NCBI GenBank assembly: GCA_002716385.1 | Contig: PBAX01000018.1 | Span: 1-64,000, forward strand | DNA from: Phycisphaerae bacterium | Lineage (GTDB): Bacteria > Planctomycetota > Phycisphaerae > Phycisphaerales > SM1A02 | Length of the DNA: 64,000 bases | Direction: 5' to 3' | Shown: piece by piece, positions 41,983-51,648 of the stretch | How positions within the stretch are numbered: the first letter of the stretch is position 1 | How the letters are laid out: every line of letters begins with the position of its first letter | Notes under the pieces: generated by a model | Told to the model about the DNA's origin: nothing | What the model saw: only the letters and a program-made list of their open reading frames with translations | Database searches by the model: none | Made by a program: the position numbers and the translations under genes

Positions 41983-42975
41983 TCACGCTTCCAGCGGAGG
42001 GGCCTCCCAGAAGGGCGTAGGAGGCTTCCAGAGAGACATGTCCAACTTGGACAAGTATTCGGTCGTCTGCCTGAGGCCCTCCTCCAGAGGCACCACAGCC
42101 TCCCACCCGAGACGCTCTGTGGCCAACGTCAGATCCGGTCTGCGACGGGTGGGATCGTCCGGGGGCAGTGGCTTCCTGACGATGCTGGAGCTGCTGCCGG
42201 TGAGTTCGATCACCAGTTCGGCCAGCTCCAGGATGGTTCGCTCGTTCGGATTCCCCACATTGACTGGCCCGTGGAAATCAGCTGGTGAATTCATCATTCG
42301 AACCAGTGCCTCGATCATGTCGGAGACGAAGCAGAAGGAACGGGTCTGGCTGCCATCGCCGAAGACCGTGATGTCATCCCCCGCCAACGCCTGACGGATG
42401 AAATTGCTGACCACACGACCATCGAAGGGATGCATGTTCGGGCCATACGTGTTGAAGATGCGAACGATCTTGACATCCACCCCATGCTGACGGTTGTAGT
42501 CGTACATGAGCGTCTCAGCCGCTCGTTTGCCTTCGTCGTAGCAGGATCGGCGACCGATCGGATTCACGTTGCCGTTGTAATCCTCACGCTGTGGCGAGAT
42601 CTCGGGATCCCCGTAGACCTCGCTGGTGGAGGTATGCAGCAGCCGGATACCCTTGGCCTTGGCCATACCCAGCATGTTGATAATGCCCACAACCGAGGTC
42701 TTCATGGTGCGGACCGGGTTGTACTGGTAATGTCCAGGCGCGGCCGGACAAGCCAGGTTGTAGATCGCCTCGATGTCATCGAGGTAGAGAGGCTCGACGA
42801 TATCGTGTTCAACGACCTCGAACTCTGGATGCTCCATCAGATCGGCAATGGTCTCCCGCTGGCTGGTGGCAAAGCTGTCCACGCAGACGACGCTGTTTCC
42901 TTCATCGAGCAGCCGCTTGCAGAGATGAGACCCCAGAAAGCCTGCGCCGCCGGTTACGAGAATCCTCTGTCCCAT
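41983..42975 (-). CDS. UDP-glucuronate decarboxylase / NAD-dependent epimerase
   Basis: 330-residue extended SDR enzyme. The NAD-binding motif GGAGFLGSH is at the N-terminus, STSEVYGDP supplies the active-site Ser/Thr, and the Tyr-x3-Lys pair is in [31 protein letters not shown] and the [15 protein letters not shown] block are typical of UDP-xylose synthases, which make UDP-xylose from UDP-glucuronate for polysaccharides. The start is ATG 42975 with GGAGG about 11 bases upstream. Divergent from anmK. Confidence 0.9.
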   Translation of the reverse strand: MGQRILVTGGAGFLGSHLCKRLLDEGNSVVCVDSFATSQRETIADLMEHPEFEVVEHDIVEPLYLDDIEAIYNLACPAAPGHYQYNPVRTMKTSVVGIINMLGMAKAKGIRLLHTSTSEVYGDPEISPQREDYNGNVNPIGRRSCYDEGKRAAETLMYDYNRQHGVDVKIVRIFNTYGPNMHPFDGRVVSNFIRQALAGDDITVFGDGSQTRSFCFVSDMIEALVRMMNSPADFHGPVNVGNPNERTILELAELVIELTGSSSSIVRKPLPPDDPTRRRPDLTLATERLGWEAVVPLEEGLRQTTEYLSKLDMSLWKPPTPFWEAPPLEA

Positions 42976-43061
42976 ATCGCTGATAGCCTCCCTTTCAGAG
43001 AAACTACGTTCTACCAGAAACCTCGCCCGGAGTCCCGCGGGAATCCTGCTGAAGACCACTC

Positions 43062-44171
43062 ATGAAAAACGAACGGAACATCATCGGCATCATGAGCGGA
43101 ACCAGCCTCGACGGGATCGATGCTGCGCTCGTGCGAATTCAGGGGAATGGTCTGGATCAGAAGGTCCAACTGGCGAGACACGCCTTCGGGTCACTTGGCG
43201 ATGCCAAGGAGACACTGGCTTCGCTGGCCCAGGGATCGCCACTTCCACCGGCCGCCTGGGCCCGGGCCGCTCGCTCGCTTGGGGAGTGCTACATGGAACT
43301 GGCCAAGCAGGTCGCAGGAGACACGCCACCGGACCTGATCAGCATCCATGGCCAGACCGTTCATCATGATCCGCCCCACTCCATCCAGCTCATCAATCCG
43401 GCCCCCATCACGCAAACCATGAACTGTCCGGTGGTTCATGATCTCAGAGCAGCCGATCTCGCGGCTGGCGGAGAAGGCGCCCCGATCACGCCGCTGGCTG
43501 ACTGGATTCTGTTCCGTGGTACTGAACCCGTGACCGTCATCAACCTCGGCGGGTTCTGCAACATGACGCACCTCCCCGCCGATACCGGCGACGAACACTG
43601 CATTGAGGACATCGAGGCCCATGATGTGTGCCCATGCAACCACTTGCTCGATCTGGCTGCACGAAGATGGATCAAACGGGATTTCGATGACAACGGCGCA
43701 ACCGCGGCACGGGGTGCCTGTCATCAGCAGATCGTCGACACGATCACCGAATCGCTTGTCGAGCAAACGGCATTTGAACGATCACTGGGCAGTGGTGACG
43801 AGGGGCATGGAATCCTCGATGCATTGAGCACAATCGAGGATCCCGCAGACGCGCTCGCGACCCTTGTCAACGCGATTGCGAGGCTCATCCTGAATGCCAT
43901 ACCGAAAGAACAGGTACGAATCCTGCTCGCAGGAGGCGGCGCCATGAACCAGGCGTTCGTGGCTGCGTTCAAATCTCACACAGACAGGAACGTGGAACTC
44001 TCCGATGAGCAGGGAATACCAGCACAGGCCAGAGAGGCCGTCGCCATGGCCGTCCTGGGAGGACTCGCCTTGGATGGCATCCCCATCACTCTCCCCCAGG
44101 TCACCAAATCGAACGAACCGACGACCTTCGATGGAAGCTGGTGCTTTCCCAGAGGTCACATGCCATCCTGA
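43062..44171 (+). CDS. anmK: Anhydro-N-acetylmuramic acid kinase
   Basis: 369-residue sugar kinase of peptidoglycan recycling, opening and phosphorylating 1,6-anhydro-MurNAc. It opens with GIMSGTSLDGIDAALV, then ISIHGQTVHHDP, NLGGFCNMTHLP, the ATP-site LLAGGGAMNQAF and the C-terminal QGIPAQAREAVAMAVLGG. Length is normal. Planctomycetes were once thought to lack peptidoglycan, so a recycling enzyme fits the current view that they have a wall. Confidence 0.94.
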   Translation: MKNERNIIGIMSGTSLDGIDAALVRIQGNGLDQKVQLARHAFGSLGDAKETLASLAQGSPLPPAAWARAARSLGECYMELAKQVAGDTPPDLISIHGQTVHHDPPHSIQLINPAPITQTMNCPVVHDLRAADLAAGGEGAPITPLADWILFRGTEPVTVINLGGFCNMTHLPADTGDEHCIEDIEAHDVCPCNHLLDLAARRWIKRDFDDNGATAARGACHQQIVDTITESLVEQTAFERSLGSGDEGHGILDALSTIEDPADALATLVNAIARLILNAIPKEQVRILLAGGGAMNQAFVAAFKSHTDRNVELSDEQGIPAQAREAVAMAVLGGLALDGIPITLPQVTKSNEPTTFDGSWCFPRGHMPS

Positions 44172-44181
44172 GCGGTGGCGA

Positions 44182-45336
44182 TCAGGAGTTCTTCATGAAC
44201 TCATCACGCAAGGCCTGACCCTGCTCATCAAGAAGCGGTGGCTTGATCGGCGTGATCGAATCATCCCATTCACCGTACTTGATCGCATTGCCCGGGACAT
44301 CATGTCCTCCCGAATCGACGACGAGATCCCTCGAGAGAATCTGCGGCATTGATCTGGACTCCATGATGGTATTGATCAATCCACAAGGCACACCTCTGGC
44401 CTGAAGTCGTTCCTGCCACTTCGCAGCGACATCACCGGCCAACGCCGCTTCCATCCCTGTCTTCAAGGCATCGATGTTCTCCAGACGCTTTTCATTGGAG
44501 GAGAAACGATCGTCCTGCGCCATGTCGCTGCAACCCATCTCTTCGCACATTTCCGTGAAGAGATGATCATTTCCACAGCAGATCACGAGTTCACGATCGC
44601 TGCAGGCGAAGGTGTCGAAGGGACAGATGCTCGGATGACGGTTGCCGATGCGAGTCGCCTCCTTGTGCTCAGCCAACGTATCCATGAGGCCGTGCTCCAG
44701 CAGCGAGAAGATGCCGTCGAGCATCGCGACGTCGACCGTCGTTCCCTGACCGGTTCGTTCTCGTGCAGCCAACGCGGCGGAAATGGAGGCGAATGCGAAG
44801 AGGCCTGCCCCGAGGTCGGCAATGGACGTACCGACTCTGGTAGGCGGACCATCGGGGAAACCGGTCACGCTCATCAAGCCCGACATCGCCTGGATGACCG
44901 TGTCGTACGCGGGCAGCTTGGACAGCGGCCCACTCTGACCGAAGCCTGAAATCGAACAGACGATCAGCTTGGGATATCGCTTCCTGAGATCCTCTGGTGC
45001 GTATCCCAGCTTCGCCATGGTTCCCGGGCGGAAATTCTCCACGACGATGTCGGCCTTTTCGAGCATCGCATCGAGCAATGCCCGATCGTCATCGTCCTTG
45101 AGATTGAGCGCAATCGATTCCTTGCCTCGATTGACAAAATGGAAGTACACCGATCTGGATTCGTCTTCGGGGAAAAAGGGGCCGAATGAACGACTGTCAT
45201 CGCCGGTTCCCGGACGCTCGACCTTGATGACCCTTTCGCCATGATCGGCAAGCATCATGGTGCAGAACGGCCCACTGAGGACTCGAGTGAGATCAACCAC
45301 GGTCAAACCTTCGAATGGTCTCTTCTGATTACTCAA
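44182..45336 (-). CDS. CaiB/BaiF family (class III) CoA-transferase
   Basis: 384-residue class III CoA-transferase. It opens with FEGLTVVDLTRVLSGPFCTMMLADHGERVIKVE, then RGKESIALNLKD, DIVVENFRPG and the catalytic Asp in VGTSIADLGAG. Substrates cannot be read from sequence. The adjacent methylmalonyl-CoA decarboxylase suggests a propionyl/succinyl-CoA cycle. No ATG fits: the preferred start is TTG 45336 with GGAG about nine bases upstream, giving MSNQKRPFEGL. The only in-frame ATG (45432) would overlap the upstream gene by 68 bases. Confidence 0.85.
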   Translation of the reverse strand: MSNQKRPFEGLTVVDLTRVLSGPFCTMMLADHGERVIKVERPGTGDDSRSFGPFFPEDESRSVYFHFVNRGKESIALNLKDDDDRALLDAMLEKADIVVENFRPGTMAKLGYAPEDLRKRYPKLIVCSISGFGQSGPLSKLPAYDTVIQAMSGLMSVTGFPDGPPTRVGTSIADLGAGLFAFASISAALAARERTGQGTTVDVAMLDGIFSLLEHGLMDTLAEHKEATRIGNRHPSICPFDTFACSDRELVICCGNDHLFTEMCEEMGCSDMAQDDRFSSNEKRLENIDALKTGMEAALAGDVAAKWQERLQARGVPCGLINTIMESRSMPQILSRDLVVDSGGHDVPGNAIKYGEWDDSITPIKPPLLDEQGQALRDEFMKNS

Positions 45337-45364
45337 TGTTCCAATCTCCGTTGTCGTATGTTTC

Positions 45365-46147
45365 TCAATGACCCTTGAATTCGGGGGGTCGCTTTTCGAA
45401 GAAGGCCCTGATCCCTTCCTGCATGTCGTCACTTCGCCAGGTCTTCTCCCTCAGAGACTCGATCTTTTCAAACACCTCCGGAGGAAGCGGTGCACCCGAG
45501 CCCAGCTCCCGCAACTCGTTCTTCAGGACCTGTATGACAAGTGGCGCCAGACTGGCGATTCGCTCGGCGATCTTCATCGTTGCTCCCTCGAGTTCCTCAG
45601 CGGGAACGACCTTGTTGTAGATGCCGAGTCGCTCCGCTTCCTCGACACTCATCGGATCTGCCGTGAACAGCATCTCCTTGAGTCTGTGAAGTGGCAGGAT
45701 CCCGAGGAAATGCGATGTGCCCAGGGAGTTGTAGGGCAGTCCCATCTTGGCGGGCGTCATCGCCAGCGTCGCCGTCGGTGTGGCAACGATCAAATCGCAC
45801 GAAACGACCAGATCGCACGCCCCACCCCAGATGCTGCCCTCGCACATGGCGATGACCGGCATCGGGACCTCTCGCACCTTGTGAAGAAGCTTCTCAAGGG
45901 GAATTGTCCATGAAAACGGATCGCTACCGTCGGTTGGAAGCTCGCTCACATCATGACCGGCCGAGAAGATCTTCGCTCCGGGCCTGGCTCTGATGATCGC
46001 AACACGAACGTCCTGCGAGCAGAATTCGTCCAAGGCGGCCAGAAGACCGCTGATCACATCAGATGACAACGCGTTCGCCTTGTGTTCATTGGCGATGGTG
46101 ACAATCCCGATGGAATCGGTGACACTTGATTCGACAACTGATGGCAT
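45365..46147 (-). CDS. scpB: Methylmalonyl-CoA decarboxylase-like crotonase
   Basis: 260-residue crotonase-fold protein resembling E. coli ScpB/YgfG along its length, including FSAGHDVSELP, EGSIWGGACDL, MTPAKMGLPYNSLG and the C-terminal EKRPPEFKGH. The ScpB active-site His (H65 in SAGHD), the Gly of the oxyanion hole and the Tyr of LPYN are all retained, which favours decarboxylase over enoyl-CoA hydratase. It would convert methylmalonyl-CoA to propionyl-CoA. Start ATG 46147, 32 bases after the carboxypeptidase gene; the CoA-transferase gene follows. Confidence 0.82.
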   Translation of the reverse strand: MPSVVESSVTDSIGIVTIANEHKANALSSDVISGLLAALDEFCSQDVRVAIIRARPGAKIFSAGHDVSELPTDGSDPFSWTIPLEKLLHKVREVPMPVIAMCEGSIWGGACDLVVSCDLIVATPTATLAMTPAKMGLPYNSLGTSHFLGILPLHRLKEMLFTADPMSVEEAERLGIYNKVVPAEELEGATMKIAERIASLAPLVIQVLKNELRELGSGAPLPPEVFEKIESLREKTWRSDDMQEGIRAFFEKRPPEFKGH

Positions 46148-46178
46148 GACAGCTTCTTTCTTACAGATCCAAACTGAT

Positions 46179-47723
46179 TCAGACACCGTAGAGCGGACGC
46201 AACTTGTCGTTGAGATGCGCCACGAGCGGTGCGGACTCCAGCGGTCGACCTGTCACCTTCTCACAAAGTTCGCCAGCCCTGTACCGACGTCCATGATGAT
46301 GGATGTTGGTACGCAGCCAGTCGAGAAGACCGGAGAACTCCCCCTTCTCGAACTGCGAGTACATGTCCGGCATGTCGGCCATGGCCTTCTCGAAGAACTG
46401 GGCGCAGTACAGGTTGCCGAGGGTATAGGTCGGGAAATATCCAAGTGAACACATCGACCAGTGGACATCCTGTAGACATCCACGTGCATTGTCCGGAACC
46501 TCGATGCCCAGATAGTCCTTGTACTTCGCGTTCCAGGCCTCGGGGATGTCCGCCACGGCCAGATCGCCACGCATAAGGGCACGCTCCATCTCAAATCGGA
46601 TCATGATGTGCATGTTGTAGGTGGCTTCGTCGGCCTCGACACGGATGAAGTCGGGCTTCACGATGTTCGCGCCTCCGTAGACGTCCTCGAAACTGAGGGA
46701 CGCCACAGAATCCCCGAGGACCTCCTTCATCATGGGATGACACCATTTCCAGAAAGCCTCGGAACGACCGACTTGATTTTCCCACATGCGGCTCTGCGAC
46801 TCGTGGATACCCAGCGAGATCGAATCGCCCATCGGCGTTCCGATATGGGCTTCGAGCAGCCCCTGCTCGTAGAGACCATGACCGGTCTCGTGCATGGTGG
46901 ACCCAAGGGCGTCGTTAACGTTGTTCTCGTGGAAACGGGTCGTCATCCGGACATCGTTGCAGTGCGAACCACCGCAGAATGGATGCGTGGACACATCCAG
47001 ACGTCCGCGGTCGAAATCGAATCCAAGTTGAGCCGCCACCTTCTCGACGAACTGCTTCTGCTTGTCAACCGGGACCTTGACCTCGTTGAAGGCGTTGCTC
47101 GGTGACTTGGATGATCCCATCAGATCATCGAGCAATGTCTGGAGGTCCTTGCGAAGCGGTGTGAAGACGGACTCCACCTCCGCGGCGGTGCAGCCTGGTT
47201 CGTAATCCTCGGCCAATGCGTCCCAAGGCTCGCCGGCAGCATCCCACCCGTAGCATTCGGCCTTACGCTTCATGAGATCGACAACCTTCTCGAGACTCTC
47301 CTGGAAAAGCTTGAAGTCGGATGCCTTGCGAGCATCAGCCCAGCAGTGCATGGCACTTGAACTCAACGCAGCCTCCTCCTCGACGAGGGCCGCAGGCAGG
47401 CAGGTCGCCCGGTCGTATCGCCGACGGATCTCCCTGATGTTGACCGCCTCGACCGATTCCGGATCGGATGTGAGATCGTTCTCCGCTTCGCATCCGGCCA
47501 GAGCCTCTCCAGTCGCGGGATCCGTGAAGGATTCATGCGAAAGACGGGACAGTACGGCAAGCTGGGCCCCCCGATAGGCAACGCCACCGGATGGCATGAA
47601 GGTCTCCTGATCCCATCCGAGAATTCCAGCGGAACTGCCGATGAGCTGCGCTTCACGAACTCGCTCGATGAGCTGTTGATAGGCTGGATGTGTGGTCTTT
47701 GCTGTCTGTGTCGCCGTAGTCAT
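46179..47723 (-). CDS. M32 family metallocarboxypeptidase (Taq type)
   Basis: 514-residue zinc carboxypeptidase removing C-terminal residues with broad specificity. The M32 motif HETGH lies in STMHETGHGLYEQGL, with downstream GIHESQSRMWENQVG, RVEADEATYNMHIMIRFEMER and DVHWSMCSLGYFPTYTLG typical of the family. Length is usual. First gene of a minus-strand set with scpB-like and CaiB-like genes; a functional link between them is not obvious. Confidence 0.94.
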   Translation of the reverse strand: MTTATQTAKTTHPAYQQLIERVREAQLIGSSAGILGWDQETFMPSGGVAYRGAQLAVLSRLSHESFTDPATGEALAGCEAENDLTSDPESVEAVNIREIRRRYDRATCLPAALVEEEAALSSSAMHCWADARKASDFKLFQESLEKVVDLMKRKAECYGWDAAGEPWDALAEDYEPGCTAAEVESVFTPLRKDLQTLLDDLMGSSKSPSNAFNEVKVPVDKQKQFVEKVAAQLGFDFDRGRLDVSTHPFCGGSHCNDVRMTTRFHENNVNDALGSTMHETGHGLYEQGLLEAHIGTPMGDSISLGIHESQSRMWENQVGRSEAFWKWCHPMMKEVLGDSVASLSFEDVYGGANIVKPDFIRVEADEATYNMHIMIRFEMERALMRGDLAVADIPEAWNAKYKDYLGIEVPDNARGCLQDVHWSMCSLGYFPTYTLGNLYCAQFFEKAMADMPDMYSQFEKGEFSGLLDWLRTNIHHHGRRYRAGELCEKVTGRPLESAPLVAHLNDKLRPLYGV

Positions 47724-47806
47724 TTCAGGCCCTCCTCATGAATCGGTGCAAATCGTGAATTCAAGAGGAGGATCATAGCATCCGCTCAAATCTCGATGAA
47801 TGGCAA

Positions 47807-47834
47807 CAGGGGCCGGCCTGACGGCCGACCCCTG
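47807..47834 (-). terminator. GC-rich hairpin after the DUF1573-ankyrin gene
   Basis: CAGGGGCCGGCC / GGCCGACCCCTG stem of 12 positions with one mismatch and a four-base loop. Located 30 bases after the ankyrin gene's stop on the minus strand. Only a weak T-rich tail. Confidence 0.55.
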
Positions 47835-47863
47835 TGGTTCGAACTGTTATCTGGAGCGATTGC

Positions 47864-49561
47864 TCACTTCTTGGATGCAGGCATCCGTTCCTCGAGGACC
47901 TTGATCACCTCGACGGCGTTGGCGTCGCTGCGAACTCGAGCCAGATCAAGTGCGGACTGGCCGGACGTCGAGACCACATCGATCTCGGCACCGTTGTCCA
48001 GAAGCAGTCTGATCTTGTCGGCGGTTCCACCGTTGTGCTCGGCGGCACGCAGCAGTGCGGTCTTTCCGTTGCGATCCTTGGCATTGAGGTTGGCCTTGGC
48101 TTCGACAAGCGCCTTCATGCCTTCCAGCTTTCCGGTCTGGGCAGCGTGCATGATCGGCGTACCACCATCAACCGAATCGCGTGCCTCGATGTCGGCACCG
48201 GCTCGGATGAGAATCGGGATCGAATTCGAATCGCCCACCGCGGAGGACCAGATCAACGGCGTGTATCCCGTCGCGGCCCCCTTGGTTTCCAATTCGGCGC
48301 CGGCATCAACGAGCACCTGGACGCAATCCGCATTTCCGAATGCGGAGGACCAGGCAAGAGGACCGCCGATCACGAGATCGCGGGCATTCACATCGGCACC
48401 GTTCTCAAGCAGCATGACGAGGACCCTGGGGTTCTTGGAAGTACCACCATGCATGAGGGCGGTTCGCTTGACTCGGTCAGTCGCATCGACCTCCGCACCG
48501 GCATCGAGAAGGATCTGCAACGCTTCGGTATTGCCGTTCTTCGCGGCGATGCCCAGCAGGGTCACACCTGATGAATCCTTCTCATCGACGTTGGCGTTCG
48601 CTTCCGCCAATCGCGTCTTGAGTTCTGCATGACGACCCTGTCTGACGAGTGTGGACATGTCCGCAACTCGAGCAGGCTTGGCAGCGGTTTCGGCACTGCC
48701 CTTCTTGTCCTTGGAATTCTTGGTCGTGTTGCTCTGTCGTTTCTCACGAATTCGACGCTGGATCTCGGCTCGCTGTTCACGATTGAGATCGACCACAGTG
48801 AAGAACTGGTTACAGCGGTCATGCCCCTCGAAGTAGAAGGTCAGCTTCGCGTTCTCAGCGTTGTTCCACCATTTGTCCCAGTCGACCACCACCTCATGGC
48901 GGTTGGCAGCCTCGGCAGGGACGACCTTGAGCACATCCGGCGTGGAACGCGTGATCTTGAACGGCTTCTCGTCTATTGATTCGAGTACGATCACACCTTC
49001 GGGGTTCTTGTCTATGCCCAGCTTGTCAGGCGTCATCTTCACGAAGGAGATGGACTCCCCCACAACCGGAACACGCAACTGTGGATAGCCATCGATCGTG
49101 AATGTCACGGTCTTGTTCAGCTTGCGGGCAGTCGGACCGCCTCGCATCCGAACCTTGACCTCCGTCGTCTCACCAGGCCCCAGAACGGTGTTCCGCTGGA
49201 AATCAGCCGTCGTACAACCACACGAGGCCTTGGCGGATCGAATGGTCACGGGTTCTGCACTTGAATTCCTAAGTGTGACAACAGCTTCCTTGGTCTCGGT
49301 GGTCGAGAACTCCCCGAGCTCGATCATTTCAGGTTCTGCAATGATCACCTGCTCGGTCAACACGGCATCGGCACCGGGCGGTGGCCCAGTCGGTGTCAGC
49401 ATCAAGGGTGGCGTGCCAGGAGCAGCCTTCGCTGGCTGGGCGTCGCCGGGCTGGGCCTGTGAAGGACTCAACTGCCCCTGAGCGACTACTGGAGTTGCCG
49501 TGAAACCACCAATCAAAAGAAGGGCGAATACCTTCATGCTCAATGTAAGACTGCGTTGCAT
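47864..49561 (-). CDS. Secreted DUF1573 plus ankyrin-repeat protein
   Basis: 565 residues. A signal peptide (MKVFALLLIGGFTATPVVAQ) precedes a Pro/Ala/Gln linker. Next is a DUF1573 domain (about 85-185: ELGEFSTTETKEAVVTLRNSS ... SCGCTTADF), an Ig-like fold common in surface proteins of Bacteroidetes and planctomycetes. A charged linker is followed by about seven ankyrin repeats (about 325-555, GVTLLGIAAKNGNTEALQILLDAGAEVDATD and similar). The start is ATG 49561, chosen for the signal peptide. Probably a periplasmic or surface protein-binding scaffold; the partner is unknown. Confidence 0.87.
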   Translation of the reverse strand: MQRSLTLSMKVFALLLIGGFTATPVVAQGQLSPSQAQPGDAQPAKAAPGTPPLMLTPTGPPPGADAVLTEQVIIAEPEMIELGEFSTTETKEAVVTLRNSSAEPVTIRSAKASCGCTTADFQRNTVLGPGETTEVKVRMRGGPTARKLNKTVTFTIDGYPQLRVPVVGESISFVKMTPDKLGIDKNPEGVIVLESIDEKPFKITRSTPDVLKVVPAEAANRHEVVVDWDKWWNNAENAKLTFYFEGHDRCNQFFTVVDLNREQRAEIQRRIREKRQSNTTKNSKDKKGSAETAAKPARVADMSTLVRQGRHAELKTRLAEANANVDEKDSSGVTLLGIAAKNGNTEALQILLDAGAEVDATDRVKRTALMHGGTSKNPRVLVMLLENGADVNARDLVIGGPLAWSSAFGNADCVQVLVDAGAELETKGAATGYTPLIWSSAVGDSNSIPILIRAGADIEARDSVDGGTPIMHAAQTGKLEGMKALVEAKANLNAKDRNGKTALLRAAEHNGGTADKIRLLLDNGAEIDVVSTSGQSALDLARVRSDANAVEVIKVLEERMPASKK

Positions 49562-49972
49562 GACACACTTTTCCTCTGTTTGTCCATGAGCCAGAATCGA
49601 CACAGGACTTGGTTTGGGGAGTTTTCTCGGACGAAGCCCTGTCTTCATCGGGCCTGATTCAATGTACGTAAGCCAACTACCTCAACCGCATTTGAAACCC
49701 GAAGAACCGGAGGCCTCGTGCCTCACCACAATGCGTTCCTCGGAACTCAACAATGGTAGCCGAAAGCAACCTTGTCGGTTCGGATCAATTGGGCTATTGA
49801 GTCAACGATTCAAAAGAGACCGTTATTGGGGAAAAACACATATAAATTCGTGTTATCGGGTCTTCACAACACAAAAACACGCCACTCACCGTCCTGTAAC
49901 AAGGGGAATAAGCAGCACGGGGAGCAACCTTCAGCCAGCCGAGCTATGCTCCGCCCTTCAAAGGGTCAATCA
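49562..49972. other. Divergent intergenic region
   Basis: 411 bases between the ankyrin gene (minus) and the MEMO-like gene (plus), no coding potential seen. An AT-rich patch near 49830-49850 with the small inverted repeat AACAC-ATATAAATTC-GTGTT is the likeliest promoter zone for the plus-strand pair. No convincing boxes were found for the minus strand. Confidence 0.4.
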
Positions 49973-51181
49973 ATGAGTACGAACGAAATACCTGAACACA
50001 TTCAGAAGCCGCACATTCGAAGAGTCCACCCCATCCCGGGCCAGGACCCGAACGGACGCCCCATCGTCCAGCTCAGAGATCCCTTCATGCTGGCCAGAGA
50101 TCGAATGCTGGGCGTACCGGTTCAGGCAATGCAGGCGATCCAGCAGTTCGATGGTGAACATACGCTGGAACAGATCGCCGAGTCGGTCAAGCGGAATGTG
50201 ACCGATATCCAGACGCTTGCCAAGAACATGGATGAGGCCGGACTCCTCTGGGGGCCCCGAAGCGAAGCCCTGGAAGCTTCGCTCAAAGAGGAATTGGAAC
50301 GTATGGGACATCTTCCCATGCGACACAGCAGGGTACTGGGTGAAACGGAAGAAGCCGCCCGTACGAAACTTCGCGAGTGGATGCATCAGATCGAGGATCC
50401 TGAAATCGAGGGCACCGTCCGAGGGCTCGTAGTACCACGACTTGATTTCAATGCCCTCTACCCCGTCTACGCGGGCGCCTACCACACCGTCCTCAACCAG
50501 AAGATCGATCATGTCCTGATTCTGGGATGCAATCAGTCCGGACTTGGAGAAGGTGTCATCCTCTCGCAACTGGGACTCCAATCCCCACTTGGCATCCTCC
50601 CGGCCGACACAGGCTTCATAGAAGCCATGACTGATCGTCTGGGCAAGGACTGTCTGCGAGATGAACTTGATCACATGACTGAGCATGGGCCTGAAATGCA
50701 GGCACCCTGGATACAGGAATGCCTCAGCGAAGCTGCGTCCGTGACCGTTGCACTCGTACCTGATCCAATCGCTCATTCCTCGGAAGATACCGGTGACTAC
50801 GTGTCGAACAAGGCCTTTGCGCAGGCCGCAAGGGATGTCATGAGCAGCATCGGGGGACGAACCCTGGTATTGGCCGCGGTCGACCTGAGCTCTGTCGGAC
50901 CACAGGTCGGAGAGCCTCGCCCAGTGGATGACCAGCGACGATTCGACGTGGAGCGACATGATCGAGAAATGCTTGGAACATTTGCCACAGGTGATGCAGA
51001 TAGTTTCCTTGATGAAGTGAGACGAACACGGAACCCCACCCGGTGGTCCGGCATCGGCCCCATGTCCATGCTTCTTGAGATTCTTCCGGATGCAACGGTC
51101 GAACTGATCGACTATCGACAGATGATGCTGGATGACAAGGGGTCCGCGATGATCAGCGAAGCCTGCCTCTCGATCACATGA
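49973..51181 (+). CDS. MEMO1/AmmeMemoRadiSam-B-like protein lacking metal ligands
   Basis: 402 residues. The N-terminal ~110 residues (RPIVQLRDPFMLARDRMLGVPVQAMQAI ... LEQIAESV) resemble the helical domain that precedes MEMO domains in planctomycetes. The MEMO core follows (VPRLDFNALYPVYAGAY, VLILGCNQSGLG, SPLGILPAD, DELDHMTEHGPEMQAPWIQ). Where the family has APHxDF/APHAGY and GTSH, this protein has VPRLDF and GCNQ, so both metal-binding His positions are lost. An activity-free role is likely. The start is ATG 49973, preceded by AAAGGG; its stop overlaps dtd by four bases. Confidence 0.72.
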   Translation: MSTNEIPEHIQKPHIRRVHPIPGQDPNGRPIVQLRDPFMLARDRMLGVPVQAMQAIQQFDGEHTLEQIAESVKRNVTDIQTLAKNMDEAGLLWGPRSEALEASLKEELERMGHLPMRHSRVLGETEEAARTKLREWMHQIEDPEIEGTVRGLVVPRLDFNALYPVYAGAYHTVLNQKIDHVLILGCNQSGLGEGVILSQLGLQSPLGILPADTGFIEAMTDRLGKDCLRDELDHMTEHGPEMQAPWIQECLSEAASVTVALVPDPIAHSSEDTGDYVSNKAFAQAARDVMSSIGGRTLVLAAVDLSSVGPQVGEPRPVDDQRRFDVERHDREMLGTFATGDADSFLDEVRRTRNPTRWSGIGPMSMLLEILPDATVELIDYRQMMLDDKGSAMISEACLSIT

Positions 51182-51621
51182 TCGCCGTTGTCCAACGTGT
51201 CTCCAAAGCCGGCGTCACGGTTGCCGAAGCCGGACATGACGCTCGGATCGAACTAGGTCTGGTGGTTCTTCTCTGCATAGAACATGAGGATACGCCTGAA
51301 AAGGCCAGCTGGATGGCGGCCAAGATCGCCAAACTCCGTGTATTCGAGGATGACGACCAACGCTTCAATCTTTCGATCAAGGATGTAGCGGGGTCAGTGC
51401 TTCTTGTCAGCCAGTTCACGCTCGCAGGCGATTGCTCCAAGGGCAATAGACCGAGTTTCATTTCTGCCGCGTCTCCGGAAGCGGGACAGGATCTCATTGA
51501 CAAGGTACAGCAGCTGCTTCATCAGGAACATGACATCCCTGTTGAATGCGGTGTGTTCGGCGCCTCGATGAAAGTCGATCTGGTCAATGAAGGCCCAGCC
51601 ACGTTCATTCTGAGGAGATGA
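51178..51621 (+). CDS. dtd: D-aminoacyl-tRNA deacylase
   Basis: 147-residue proofreading enzyme that hydrolyses D-amino acids (and glycine from tRNA-Ala) off tRNA. It begins MIAVVQRVSKAGVTV and contains the active-site motif SQFTL, the FGASMKV block and the NEGPATF form of the usual NxGPVT gate. The ATG overlaps the MEMO-like stop (ATGA), implying coupled translation. Confidence 0.95.
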   Translation: MIAVVQRVSKAGVTVAEAGHDARIELGLVVLLCIEHEDTPEKASWMAAKIAKLRVFEDDDQRFNLSIKDVAGSVLLVSQFTLAGDCSKGNRPSFISAASPEAGQDLIDKVQQLLHQEHDIPVECGVFGASMKVDLVNEGPATFILRR

Positions 51622-51648
51622 GTTGCCGGCCAAGATCGATGTTCAAAA

